Positions 33,269-44,300 of a stretch of DNA of 64,000 bases are shown here, one piece after another (within the stretch, counting starts at the first letter, position 1; the number at the start of each line of letters is the position of its first letter). Under the pieces are notes generated by a model. The model searched no databases. It was not told where the DNA came from and saw only the letters and a list, made by a program, of their open reading frames with translations. This stretch comes from Ianthella basta (Eukaryota; Porifera; Demospongiae; Verongiida; Ianthellidae): assembly GCA_964019415.1 (NCBI GenBank), contig OZ025869.1, forward strand, positions 8,473,214 to 8,537,213. The letters are read 5' to 3'. Both the position numbers and the translations under genes were made by a program.

Positions 33269-34267
33269 ATGGTTTTATCAGTGTATTTGAAGCAGCGAAT
33301 TGTACAGCTCTACTTCCAGAGGCGAGTTTCTTACGGCGTGTTGGCCCAAGTACTCGCCGCGGAAGGCTTCCGGGTATCGAAGAAAGCAGTCTGGGCAACG
33401 ATCAAGAAGTTTAAAGAACATGGGACGATTTCTCGCCCCCCAGGGAATGGAAGACCTTTCAAGTTGACGCGCGCGATGTTGGACATCATTGAAGCACAAA
33501 TGGAGCTAGACGACGAGACCACAGCGACCCAGTTGGTCAGAATCCTGGAGGAGCGGGGGTACAAAGTGTCAAAGAGTACCATAGAACGAGCAAGAAGAAT
33601 ACTGGGGTGGACCTTCCACGGTAGTCACTACTGCCAACTAATACGGAACGCGAACAAAGAAAAAAGAGTGCAGTGGGCTCTGAAACATCGCGGTAACGAT
33701 TTTGAAGACGTAGTGTGGACGGATGAGTCCACAATCCAGCTAGAAAACCATCGGACATTTTCATTTAGGAAAGTTGGCACTGCTCCGAAGCCGAAACCAA
33801 GGGCGAAGCATCCCTATAAAGTGATGGTGTGGGCAGGCATCTCGTGCAAGGGAGCAACGAACATCTGCCTCTTGAACTGCTCCGTAAACAGCGCGGTTTA
33901 CCAAGAGGTGTTGCGCACTCATCTCTTGCCTTTCCTTCGAAGACAGCTACCAGGGGGAAAGCTCCAGCAAGACAACGCTCCTTGCCACACCTCAAAAGCA
34001 ACTCGAAAGTTCTTGAATACCAAGAAAGTTCAATTACTAAAAACTCCGTCTGAAAGCCCTGATCTCAATCCAATAGAGAATGTCTGGCACGAGATGAAAC
34101 ACTACATCCGGACGACAGCCAAGCCAAAGACCAAAGAGGAACTGCTGCTAGCAATTCAAGTGTTCTGGGCGACTGTGACACCAGAGAAATGCAGCAGATA
34201 CATCAATCACTTAAGGAAGGTTATTCCTAAGGTTATTGAACTCAATGGAGAACCTACAGGTTACTAA
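33269..34267 (+). CDS. Tc1-type DD34E transposase, intact
   Basis: A complete frame of 332 codons, the usual length. The N-terminal paired-like DNA-binding region has two helix-turn-helix units (IVQLYFQRRVSYGVLAQVL, then TTATQLVRILEERGYKVSKS), joined by a GRPFKLT hook. The catalytic triad is WTDEST (first Asp), QQDNAPCHTS (second Asp) and SPDLNPIENVW (Glu), with exactly 34 residues between the last two, so DD34E. It cuts and pastes the element at TA. No nonsense or frameshift is seen, and the start ATG lies about 200 bp inside the left end. Confidence 0.95.
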   Translation: MVLSVYLKQRIVQLYFQRRVSYGVLAQVLAAEGFRVSKKAVWATIKKFKEHGTISRPPGNGRPFKLTRAMLDIIEAQMELDDETTATQLVRILEERGYKVSKSTIERARRILGWTFHGSHYCQLIRNANKEKRVQWALKHRGNDFEDVVWTDESTIQLENHRTFSFRKVGTAPKPKPRAKHPYKVMVWAGISCKGATNICLLNCSVNSAVYQEVLRTHLLPFLRRQLPGGKLQQDNAPCHTSKATRKFLNTKKVQLLKTPSESPDLNPIENVWHEMKHYIRTTAKPKTKEELLLAIQVFWATVTPEKCSRYINHLRKVIPKVIELNGEPTGY

Positions 34268-34625
34268 GAAAACTTCATATTATCGAACCTCTCTTTTATG
34301 TTTGTACCATTTCGTTCATGCTTGGCTATTCATATGCTGTGAAACTTGCATGGTCAGATCGATTGCTAGCGAATTCCTTTGATCTTTCTTATGCATAAAC
34401 ATTGCGGTTTGCTGAGTCAGCATTTTCCCAGGACAGCGAAATTTGTGTGGGCAATGTAGGCTTTGATGTAAACACTGCATAATAATAACAACCAAAGATA
34501 ACAGCAAGAATAGTATAACAGTAATAAAACAGAGTTATTGAAACAGTACAATATAAAAAAACAAGAGATACAGCCATACCAGTAATTAATGGAGATGGTG
34601 AACATCAATCTCTGTACTATTAGAT

Positions 34626-36248
34626 AATGCTGATGTCTCTGGGAGCTAACATCCGTCTCAGGTATCTGCAGCGATTGGCTAGTGAGTCACGGATCTCACT
34701 ACGTATGATTGCAAATTCTGCTTCTCCCAGGTTACACCTTTGCTGCACAAGGTTGTCAATTAGGCATAACTTGCCTGCGTTGGCCATTGACCTTTCGGCC
34801 AGTCAGCGTGCAGGCTGCCAGCTCTTCTTCTGTGAAAAGCAACTTTGATAACTCAGATGCAAGATGCTGTGGCCCTGAAATCCGTGGACTCGTGAGCAGT
34901 CTCTGGATTTTCGCATCAGTTGCAGCAGAAACTTGGTGGTTATTGATGTCGGCCAAAGGCGGCCACCTTTGGCCGCCTTTGGCAAACTGGCACTCGGCTG
35001 ACATGGCACATGTGGGGTTGATGGGAGTGTGGGAGGATGGTTGCAAGACAGGAGTGTGGGAGGATGGTTGCAAGACAGGAGTGTGGGAGGATGGTTGTGA
35101 GACAGGGGTGTGGGAGGGGTCGTTTCTTGCCTCCATGTCTGTGTTATGGCTTCCAACTTGTCTAATCGAGAAAAGACTTCTTTCTGAAATGTTTCTAGAA
35201 AGTTTAGAATCCTGTCCAACTGTTGAACTGGGCTTGGCTCATCAAATGAGTAAAAGTCGTCAAACAGGTCGGGTATGACAGGGTCGTCATAAGTCGGTTG
35301 TGGTGCAGGGGCATCATAAGATGGTTGTAGGACTGGGACATCATAAGATGGTTGCAGGACTGGGCCATCATAAGATGGTTGCAGGACCGGGGCGTCATAA
35401 GATGGTTGCAGGACTGGGGCGTCATAAGATGGTTGTAGGACAGGGGTATGGGAGGATGGTTGGGTGACATGGGTGTGGGGAGATGGTTGGGTGACATGGG
35501 TGTGGGGAGATGGTTGGGTGACAGGGGTGTGGGAGGACGGTTGGGTTACAGGGGTATGGGAGGATGGTTGGGTGGCAGGGGTGTTGGAGGATGGTTGGGT
35601 GACAGGGGTGTGGGAGGACGGTTGGGTTACAGGGGTATGGGAGGATGGTTGGGTGGCAGAGGTGTTGGAGGATGGTTGGGTGGCAGGGGTGTTGGAGGAT
35701 GGTTGGGTGACAGGGGTGTTGGAGGATGGTTGGGTGACAGGGGTGTGGGAGGATGGTTGGGTGACAGAGGTGTGGGAGGATGGTTGGGTGGCAGGGGTGT
35801 GGGAGGATGGTTGGGTGACAGGGGTGTGGGAGGATGGTTGGGTGACAGGGGTGTGGGGGGATGGTTGGGTGACAGGGGTGTGGAAGGATGGTTGGGTGAC
35901 AGGGGTGTGGGGGGATGGTTGGGTGGCAGGGGTGTGGGGGAATGGTTGTGAAATTGGTGTGACACAAGCTGGAAAAGATGCCAACACCACATCAGAAATC
36001 TGCACCGTCGCCTTCTTCTGTGCTGCTGTCTTCTTCCGCTTCTTGGGCTTGGGAGGTGCAGCAGGATCCGGGTCAACGACGACCGCTTTCCAAATACGAG
36101 ACTTCGTCTTGATTGTCACTTGTTCGTCGATCTTGAGGAGGCCTTTCCTGCTTTTGTCCCTTTTGAGCTTGGAAACAGACTCCAAATACTCTTTACCGTC
36201 GTAGCGAGACGATCCATTGCCCTCGTACCTGACCAAAACTTTCTCCAT
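34626..36248 (-). CDS. BEN-domain protein with Pro-rich repeats, in Tc1 element
   Basis: Starts at ATG 36248, close to the right end. N terminus: a small basic domain (MEKVLVRYEGNGSSRYDGKE, YLESVSKL, RIWKAVVVDPD), a Lys-rich stretch, then about 25 nine-residue repeats (HTPVTQPSS, later PVLQPSYDA). Next come an acidic linker and a coiled coil (ILNFLETFQKEVFSRLDKLE). After a frame change near 35130 the sequence continues with further repeats and LASELSKLLFTEEELAACTL, then after a second change near 34756 with CLIDNLVQQRCNL and IRDSLANRCRYLRRML. This is the LF..EEL..CT..G...N.CR..RR pattern of BEN domains, which bind DNA or chromatin. The frame changes are lesions or unseen introns. Confidence 0.65.
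35276..35945. repeat. 27-bp coding minisatellite
   Basis: About 25 units of 27 bp, GGGGTGTGGGAGGATGGTTG plus GGTGACA, grading into GCATCATAAGATGGTTG units. On the minus strand it encodes the nine-residue repeat of the BEN-domain protein. Its length being a multiple of three keeps the frame. Confidence 0.9.
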
Positions 36249-36329
36249 AATCCACTGAACCTGCGCGCGACTTGCAACAACTGAGCGATCGACTTAGCAC
36301 CTTCCGAATATTCTTACGTACTCTTAACC

Positions 36330-36440
36330 GTTATCGTTAACACTTAACCGTTAACGCTTAACCATTAACCGTTAACGCATAACCGTTAACCGCTAACGGT
36401 AAACCGTTAACTGCTGTCGGAATGCGGTTCTCATTTGTCG
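36330..36440. promoter_or_regulatory. Right subterminal GTTAACGG array
   Basis: At least eight copies of CTTAACCGTTA, GTTAACGCTTAACC and relatives, mirroring the left array. It lies upstream of the BEN-domain gene start on the minus strand. Confidence 0.6.
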
Positions 36441-36519
36441 TTACCTTTTTTATGACGCGTACTGTATATTGTATGGCTGAAATGTGATTGCATATATAGC
36501 CCTGAGCTATGCAAGATTG

Positions 36520-36764
36520 CTGGAAAGTTTGTGGCACAAACATGTCATTTCAAAGCATATCCAAACCACCCAATCAAGTCAAAGCATAAGGAATTCGGAA
36601 TGCAGCTAATGAAGAAAGTAAGAGGAAAATCTGGCTTTTCCTTTAAACCTAAGAAAATCTTTCCCTATCAAAGTCTGGGCAGAGCCATGCACAGATTAGT
36701 TCAAAGACCTGGTTTTATGCAGTGTTGCAAACTCTGGCATACCAGGCAGAACCTTCGTCCTTTG
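36520..36764 (+). pseudogene. CACTA/Tnp2-like transposase relic, part 1
   Basis: The frame gives TCHFKAYPNHPIKSKHKEFG, QLMKKVRGKSG, KKIFPYQSLGRAMHRLV and RPGFMQCCKLWHTR. The C.FKPYP.HP...r...CG / P...YPY..L...l..L..RPGF...C..W..R pattern belongs to the N-terminal part of the animal CACTA-like (Tnp2-type) transposase. The relic is cut by the 36774-38491 element and resumes after it. Confidence 0.55.
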
Positions 36765-36773
36765 GCTACATGT

Positions 36774-38491
36774 TAGTCTCGTACCCAGACCCACTTCCGG
36801 CCACCATTTTATTGCGGAGGAAGGTGAGGAAGGTGGGTCTGGTACCTATGCGACAAAACCTTGGATCAAAGGTGAATTTTGTTATGCAATGACACGTGAC
36901 AGTCACTGGCTGGACAGTTCGTACGAACAGACAACAGCAGGTGGTAGTTTGTTCACAGCTGAAGTGCTGCTATGACTTGGATTAAAGCAGTTGAAGCCGA
37001 AGCGAGATCCATGAAGAGATGCCCGAAGATTGCTCTGTTTGTTGCCAGCAAGCAAAGGAGAAGCGATGCAGTCTCAACACAATCTTTTAACATGAAGCTA
37101 ATCCAGCTATTCTAATGTTGCTGACGGTGATCTGGCCTGCCTTGAGCTCAAAGCTAAGGCAGGAATCTCAGCAGTGTAGCCTGTTTGGCGGCCGTACATG
37201 CTTTCAGCTTCTGCAAACGGCATCGAATTGCTTGGGAAAACTGAAAGAGTCTGTGGACCAGGTAGAGGATGTTTTGCAGCAGTCTGGAAGATTTGAGTAG
37301 GGCTTGATACGCAATGTCATCTTCAGAACTGAAGCAAACCCAGGGGCAAGAATTATCAGGTATAGTTATAATGTTGCACATGTAGGAATCAAGTATGTTT
37401 GGCTATATATTATTTCTGCAACTGCACTAATAATGTTGCTTATCACTGAGACATCGCATGCAGGGGTATCATTTCTCTACATACTTAATTTCCTATAGGG
37501 AATCAGCATGCCTTGTCACCACGACCACGATCTGATTTGGAGGAACCATATCTAAAGAGCGGGCTATCACTTTCCTTGTCGCACTTGTGGCAGTTGCCGT
37601 GAGAGCCATGACTCAGATGTGCTTCGGCAATACTGATCATACCTCTCCAATGCAAAGAAACTCTTCCCTGCACGGCAATATGAATATTACAGTCAAAAGT
37701 AAACTATATTAACATCACAAAACACCAGAACAATGCCATGCACACCTACAGCTAACAGCAACCTCACCATTCTTTGGTGCAGTGAGCTTCGTCAACAGCA
37801 ATGCCAATCAGCTGAGTTTGGGGAACTTCCTCATTTAGGTAGCCCTTATGAAGAATGCCAGTTAATGTCTCGGGGCTTAAGAAAATAACCTGGCTGTTGC
37901 AGCTCCAGAAGTAACCTTCGAATTGATCAGTGGCGCAGACTAACCGAATTCCTCTAGCTGTGAGGCTGGCGACTTGGTCTTCCATCAAACTGACCAGTGG
38001 GGAGACAACTAGAGTGCAGCTCGGGGTAGATACTTCCATCTGTAATTCCTTTCGAAGGTTGTCCACAACTACGGGGAGGGCTGTGTAGCACACTCGCTTT
38101 CCACTACCCGTGGGAAGGGCAATGAACACATCTCTTCCTCCAAGGAAGGCCTTGACTGTTTCTGTCTGTTCCTCACGGAGACTTTGATAGCCACGGTTAT
38201 GAGCAGAAGCTTCCACAATCCTGTCAAACAAACGAATACAAATAGAGCGGCCGGGACAGGGAACGAGGACAGTCATTGCTTCATGAATCCAGAAAAGCTA
38301 AGGAAAGTTGCCACCATTGTTCTGAAGCCTTGTGACCACATGTGACTACTTCATTAATATTCTCAAATGCGCAATTCGATTGGTCTGCAGATCCACAGAT
38401 TCTGATCCAAGGTTTTGTCGCATAGGTACCAGACCCACCTTCCCCGCCTGCAATAAAATGTCAGCTGGAAGTGGGTCTGGGTACGAGACTA
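36774..38491. mobile_element. TIR element with perfect 9-bp target duplication, carries RecQ exon
   Basis: GCTACATGT is duplicated exactly at 36765-36773 and 38492-38500. Inverted repeats of about 95 bp start TAGTCTCGTACCCAGACC on both ends (about 85 percent identical, a small deletion in the right one). The TIR itself contains CAGACCCACTTCC and its reverse complement, so each end can fold. A 9-bp duplication is typical of Mutator-type transposons. No transposase is present. The only recognisable content is a RecQ exon, so this looks like a non-autonomous element that captured a gene piece. It split an older CACTA-like relic. Confidence 0.85.
37764..38276 (-). pseudogene. RecQ-like helicase N-terminal exon (fragment C)
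   Basis: Helicase motifs in order: GYQSLREEQTETVKAFLGG (motif 0), LPTGSGKRVCY (Walker A; the usual Ser/Thr after GK is Arg), LVVSPLVSLMEDQV (Ia), IFLSPETL and VDEAHCTKEW (DEAH, motif II). The frame then meets a GTGAGG donor directly after Trp, where a next exon would be expected, but none follows inside the element. The protein would be catalytically dead. It lies entirely within the 9-bp-TSD element. Confidence 0.75.
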
Positions 38492-38529
38492 GCTACATGT
38501 GTGACATTCCTGATGATTGATTTTGAAGG

Positions 38530-38636
38530 AACATGAAGACATTTTGAGTGTGCCATTCAACTACTTACTGGCTTCAAATATTGACTGGTTTAGTCCATTT
38601 AAACATGGACACGTTACTCAGTAATTGCGGCATTTC
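38530..38636 (+). pseudogene. CACTA/Tnp2-like transposase relic, part 2
   Basis: After the inserted element the frame gives SVPFNYLLASNIDWFSPFKH followed by GHVTQ and a stop. This matches the L.LN.DWF.PFKHT.YSVG segment of the same transposase family as 36520-36764, though intervening residues are lost. Confidence 0.5.
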
Positions 38637-39346
38637 ATCATTTAATAGCTATATTAAAGCGTGCACGTGTCTGCTACAGTTAGGAGACCAAACGGTGCCT
38701 TTTAAATGGTCTTTAGAACAGTGTGTGCGTAATTTACTAGTACTACGCAGAGTAGCTTTGTATACCTTGCATTGGGGTTAACCATAAGTGTGTGTATTTG
38801 TGCTGCAAGCAATTGTGTGTCTCAGTTCCCTTCCTCACCCTTTCCATCTCCCTCCCCCTCCATCCCACCCTCCTTTCACTCTTCCACCATGTCTATGGTG
38901 TGTGTTTGTATTGTGCATGTGCATGTGTGTGAGTGACTAAGTGTATGTGTGGTGTTTGTGGGTGTGCACTGTTTGTATAATGAAATAGCTGCTGCATGTG
39001 TCTGCAACACCTTTTTGAGAATGCTGTGGCTATTTATTGGTCCAGCAACCGGACAGCAATTTCCTGGCTATTGTTCCGGCAATTGGTCATGTGAATCACA
39101 AGGACCAATTAGATGCATGGTTGCACATGGTGTCATACTGAAGGTGGTGGTAAGTTGATTACTTTCTAGAGACTGGGACAATCTAGCTAAGGGCTCTAGT
39201 TAGAGCCTTGAGAGCAAAGCGGCCGAAGTAGCCAATACTTCGAACATAAAGTGTGATATGTAGCTTCAATTTCAACTTCCAGTGCTACTAGGAACAGGAT
39301 CACCAGTGCAGTTGTTATTACTTGTATTCCTTGTTCAATCGTGCAG
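38637..39346. other. Intergenic stretch without recognised gene
   Basis: A pyrimidine-rich tract at 38815-38890 and GT-rich sequence at 38890-38980. No supportable gene. Confidence 0.5.
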
Positions 39347-40418
39347 CTACGTGTCAAGGATATTCACGGTGTCCTTCAAAATCAGTTTAACCCGGAGCAA
39401 GGGTAGGTTTTGCAACCTCTGTTCAAATTACAAATAATATCCTTCAGCCAATTACCAACTACACATATTTTCATATGTACTTTATATTGTATGTAGGTTC
39501 AAATCAGTTTACAATCAAGAAGTTGCCAGTGCAATCCGAGCGCAACTTGTACAGAACCGTGAATTTAGGCAAGAAGATGGCAAAGGTTCTTGATGTGAAC
39601 TTAGAAGTTAGTGCATGACACATTTTCATTCAGTGCTGTCCTTACCCATGCAGCTGCAATCTACCAGTACTATGAGTCTCGGAGACGGAAGCACAGAGAT
39701 GAACAGGCATCAGTTGCTTGCAATCAAGCTGCAACTAAGAAGTATTGTCGGAAACGAAGGGTGAGTGCTGTGCAAATGGCAAACCATGAGCTGTGTGATT
39801 TGGGAACTACGTACATAACACTGACATCCAACATTTTATTGTCCTTGCAGTTGTATGACAGGCGGAAACGGTTGTGTAAGTATCCAAGTGAACATAATGC
39901 CTGGGATAGCATCACTCCACACTACATGTCATTGGAAGAGAGTGACAATGACAGCTTTATAGTCCACAAACCATGGTGGAGATCTACAAGTAAGTACATG
40001 GGACTATTCACATACTAGTCTTGTGTGTATACATGCATAATTTGGAAAGTTAACTATGACAGTCATATGCACATGAATGGCAACTAGAGAACATCTGCAA
40101 TACGATTCAAGGCTATATTTATGTATACTGCATTGCACTTACAAATGTTATCTTCCTTACATAGCCCTTCAGAACCTAACCACAAAACTGGACAGGAGGG
40201 GAGCACGGTTGGTGGGGGCCAGAAGTGGCTTCCAAGCAAGACCCCGCCAGCCAGGAGCCATCTCCAACAGTGCTATTCCCAAAGAAGCTAGGCGATGGGC
40301 CTTGACTAAGGAAGCGGTGCAACTATCCATCTGTGTGAGAGCCAATGGATCAGGAATTGATCGTGAGCCTGAAGATGATGAGAATGATGAACTGGCTGCC
40401 ATAGACTTCATGGCCTAA
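39347..40418 (+). CDS. Multi-exon gene of unknown function
   Basis: Exons with good GT-AG borders: 39347-39402, 39497-39585, 39654-39760, 39851-39989 and 40165-40418. The protein starts before the first exon seen here (no ATG found). It has a basic Arg/Lys-rich helix (YYESRRRKHRDEQ, AATKKYCRKRR), LYDRRKRLCKYPSEHNAWDS, an acidic EESDNDSFIVHKPWWRS and LQNLTTKLDRRGARLVG, and ends ENDELAAIDFMA. The W..ItP..MS.EE.D....vh.p.WRS...n.l...LD.R pattern recurs, from memory, in uncharacterised sponge and cnidarian proteins that may be transposon-derived. A polyadenylation-like ATTAAA lies at 40502-40507. No premature stop was seen. Confidence 0.5.
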
Positions 40419-40810
40419 CTAGCTATAATATTGGCCATATACTGTTATGCATGTATGGTATAATTTTTGTTCTGTACATGCATATATTATGCTTGTGCTT
40501 CATTAAATTGTATTTACAGGAGTGATATGGAGTCAGTTGCAAGTTATTATAAAATTGTATATGTATAGGCCCATCTATAAGCGGCCCGCGCCAAACCCGC
40601 GCAGGCGTATATATATACACGTACGTACGGATCAATCCCCCAGGCCCCGGCCCCTCCACGCGCGTGCACACAATATAACCAAGCAACATACCTGCAGCAG
40701 ACAGTGCGCGGACGACCAGGTCTTCCAGAAAGACCGTTTTCGCAAAGCAACCGTAATACACGCGGTCTCACGCATATGAGGAATACCCGAAGATGACGGA
40801 AACGGTATTC

Positions 40811-41314
40811 TCACGCAGACAAATCCGGTCTTTGTACAGTATTCTTTGCAATACCGCGTGCAAGACTGCCCAGTGTTCTAAGTGCGAATCTCCTGTGTCG
40901 TGCAAGACCATCCAGAGAGTTAAAAGATACTGAAATGGTCGGGACGGTGATGACAAAACTTCCTGTTACGAATCTCAGGAAGGTGCACAGCTGATCAACC
41001 GTCATGTTGCCAATAAAATGCCGTGGGTAGTGCCACACCTCTTCTTCAGATTGATTTTGTATGGTAGGCTCTTGGAGCATACTCAGAACCTTGGTGGCTG
41101 GTTTTCTGCCAAAGAATGCAGTTGCCTGCACACAAGACACCTGTGGCACCAACATCGCAACTCTGCTTTGGCGGCGAATGCCACTTTTGTCGCAACATTC
41201 AGTCCTGAGACCATCGCAGCTTGGCGAAGCTTGTAACGGCCCTACACCGTCAACACCATCCTGCCACCACACCCCCTGGGGTCCTTTGGGCTGGCTGTGA
41301 GCCATTACGGCCAC
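40811..41314 (-). pseudogene. HECT-like C-lobe fragment
   Basis: The frame has QLCTFLRFVTGSFVITVPTI and SVSFNSLDGLARH, matching the LR.FLRFVTGS......I.V.FN.l.GLARRP stretch of HECT-like tails in many transposon-linked genes of fish, cnidarians and sponges. After LARH the frame changes, and the expected HTC...LELP end is not recognisable. The first 110 residues (QVSCVQATAFFGRKPATKVL) are of unknown type. The fragment ends where the GC-rich 40560-40790 segment begins, and abuts the left end of the second transposase unit. Confidence 0.5.
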
Positions 41315-41335
41315 TGGTGGCTACGGTGTCCTGTC

Positions 41336-44300
41336 GATTCGGATTTATGAACTAAACACAACACATGTCACATGCATACTCCTTCAGATACATTGCACAT
41401 ACTAATTTACATAATTGTCAAAGAAACGGTTAAAGATTGTGCTGATATGCAAAATATGGTGAAAAGAATTCAATTATTATGAAGATAATTGTGTATGTTG
41501 ACAGATGTCAAGAACGCTTGTTCAACGGGCAACCACGGAAAGATACCTATCCTGTGCGTCCGTGACCCACACTTGCATGGCTTTCTATCTTTCCCCTTCC
41601 CTGATGCCTGTGATGTAGCCATTTTGTTGCCTGTTCCCTGAGTGTGGGGCCCTGTAACAAGAAGGATCCCTTCACTCTCACCCTCCATACTGTGAACACC
41701 ACCAATATGTGAGTAAATAGTAGACTCGCTGTCTACCATTTCACCCTGTTCTATGTCCAGCTCATCTTCCTGTGTTCCATAACTATGAATAATCTGCTGT
41801 CTTTTCACCCACTGCTTCCGCTCTTGCTGCTCTGCCACACGTGCACTCTTCATTTCATTCCAATACTTCTTCACTTCATCTTTCTTCTTCTTCCCAAGGT
41901 ACTTCAACCTTGCCTCCATGTCCTCCTGCCAAATCTCTTCCATGCCATCCAGTATGGGCAGACCCATGCGCTCAAATAAGGAGACGTAAGGTGAAGTATC
42001 AGGACTGCAGCTCATGATGAGTCCCCAGTTAGAGAGGGTGATGTATGACAGGCGGTGGATGGCAAGGCTCTTTGAGCAAAATCGTGGTAGCACATTGAAC
42101 GCCACTTCATAGAGGTGTGAATGCCCTCGGCCCATTATGGGGTGGATGATGCACTCTGCATTGGATGCTCTCTTCTCACACTCAACCTCATAACTGAGGG
42201 AGTGGAGCTCACATGACAGAGTGAACCTGCTTTTGTAGGGCTTGCCTTCACACAGAAGATTATCCTCGTCATCGCAGTTCCCACACGAACAAACTGTTGA
42301 CGGGTGAAAAGAGTACTTCCCTCCTTCCCACTGGTGAATCCCCCTAGCATGATACTTGCCAAGTTCTCGCATAATAGTTGCATAGACCTGTGCATCCTTG
42401 CCGGATTGGATGCATACCAGGAAGTGGTTTACACGGGCACTACGAATGAAATCTTTTGTGATACAGCCACATCCAGCCCGATGCTTAGAGTTAGCACAGC
42501 AGCAGGTGACCGAATTGACAGAGGGATGCTTGGCATGGTGGTTGTCCTTGTACATCTTCGTGAGGCCTTCTTCACTTTGAAGTCGACCAGCCGATGGGCA
42601 AGTGCCCGCCCAACATGCCCTGAGCAATACATGATGGATACCAATGGGTACACTGTTGTGATGGCCTTGTCTGACGAGGAGTCACTGTTCTGCCAATTCA
42701 CTAATACCTGGCAACCTTCTTCCTTTGCCTGCTGGACAAGCTTCCCGGCCAGGCGTCCCTCAGCTGACTTTGCTGTGCCAGGGTACAGTGGCTCCTCAAC
42801 CACATCATCACTCCCACGCATACAGAGGTGGCCATACCATAAAATGGTATTCTTTTGGTAGTTCTTAATGATAGATGTAAAGTTCTGACTGAAGTGACCC
42901 CTAGTCAGCCAGCACCCATCTGCTGTTGTCACAGCATTCTTCCAGCTCCCAAGCTCTTCTGCCACCATTGCCTTCATCTCTTCTTTTGCACATTCACACA
43001 TACTTTGCAGCATCCTGTGGATATGTGGATAGGCTTCTTTCTCGACCGTGTAAAATTTATTGTGATGTAGGGCTGGGATTCCAATGCCACTACCGAGTGT
43101 CTTGTGGTATCCAGAATGGACATGGCCAGTAAGTAGGAAGGCAAGTGCAACGGACAAGGATGCAACGTGTCACTGTGAGTCCTAGACATAGGTGGAGGTA
43201 TTGAAGACGAGGTTGCTCGATGTGCATCTATCACAGGCTAACTGGATGCGAGCTCCTCCACCAAGATCTGTTCTGTCCACAGATATAGGCGCAAGAGTGC
43301 CTAGGCAACCTTCAGTAGAGCACTTCCTCTGAGCAGATATCCCTTCCAAAAGCGTTGTGAAAGCTCTTAGCTCTGTGAAGAAGAGGCAGTTTTTGGGCTG
43401 CTCTTGCTGAGCTATGCTGGCGGAAGATTCTTCAAGAATGGCTTGCAGTCTTTGACATTTTCTCAGTGATGGGAAGTATTCTGAACCAGATCCATCCATT
43501 GATGGACAGTCCGCAGTATCTGCCTCAATCGCTGTCATTCTAGGGCCAGCAAGGAATTCCTGAACAGCCGTCCTGCTTGTGAAGCAGCGTCCAGTGGGAG
43601 AGCGATACGTAATACGAACTTCTGACCCAATTCGTCGTTCTTTAGTGATCCAATCTAATGGGAGTAAGAAGTCCTCCGAGAGCCTTCTGGCTATTCCTAC
43701 TCAGCGCATAGCGTGCCCTCGGGTACTTATGTCTGTAAGGTGAGCGTGTTTCTTCCTCGACTTTACTTTTGGCATTGCGCACTGTTACCGTAGCTACTAC
43801 TGGTGCAGGCAGGTGTTTCCCAACTTTCAGAAGCTATCGTGGTTAGCTGATGAAGTTTGGGGTACGCCTGCCTGAAGCACTGAACTGTAACGATCAGCTC
43901 CGTCGCACACAAGAAGAATGTAAATGAATTCTGCCAGTTTGTAAACACACATTGCGTAACATGCACAGGTGTGGGATTAGGTGTGAAAATTGCGACTAAA
44001 TGGAACTTGACATTCCGAAGAAGGATCTGAGCCTCTCGTGGGTGTTCGCTCTGGTCGTGAAGCGCAGATTACACTTATATCTGCGTCATACACATAGTTC
44101 CTAGTGCTGGTCACAGGAATTAGGTAGGAAGTAGTTGTGGCAAGTTAGCGAGTGGGCAAAGGTGTTGCTGACCTATCTAGTCTGGTGCATTTCAATCAAT
44201 CCAGACGTGCTATCTCTTACCGTGAAGCACACGCCCATATGCAGAGAACTATGGCAGCGATCTCGGAAAATTGTCTCTGCGAGCGAGTTATTGCGAATTT

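Larger units (their letters stand above)
33066..36464. mobile_element. Tc1/mariner element with a second, BEN-domain gene
   Basis: A TA duplication lies at 33064-33065 and 36465-36466. Terminal inverted repeats read CTGTACGCATCATAAAAAAG on the left and CAGTACGCGTCATAAAAAAG on the right (minus strand), continuing into GTAACG. Both subterminal regions are packed with GTTAACGG-type motifs. The element is 3399 bp, more than twice the usual Tc1 length. It carries an intact transposase on the plus strand and a convergent BEN-domain gene on the minus strand, both starting close to their own end. An intact transposase frame and near-perfect ends point to recent activity. Confidence 0.9.

Noticed and set aside
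35448..36204. Plus-strand frames reading Gly/Trp/Val repeats
   Set aside because: Antisense of the 27-bp repeat of the BEN-domain gene, whose minus-strand frame has meaningful flanking domains.
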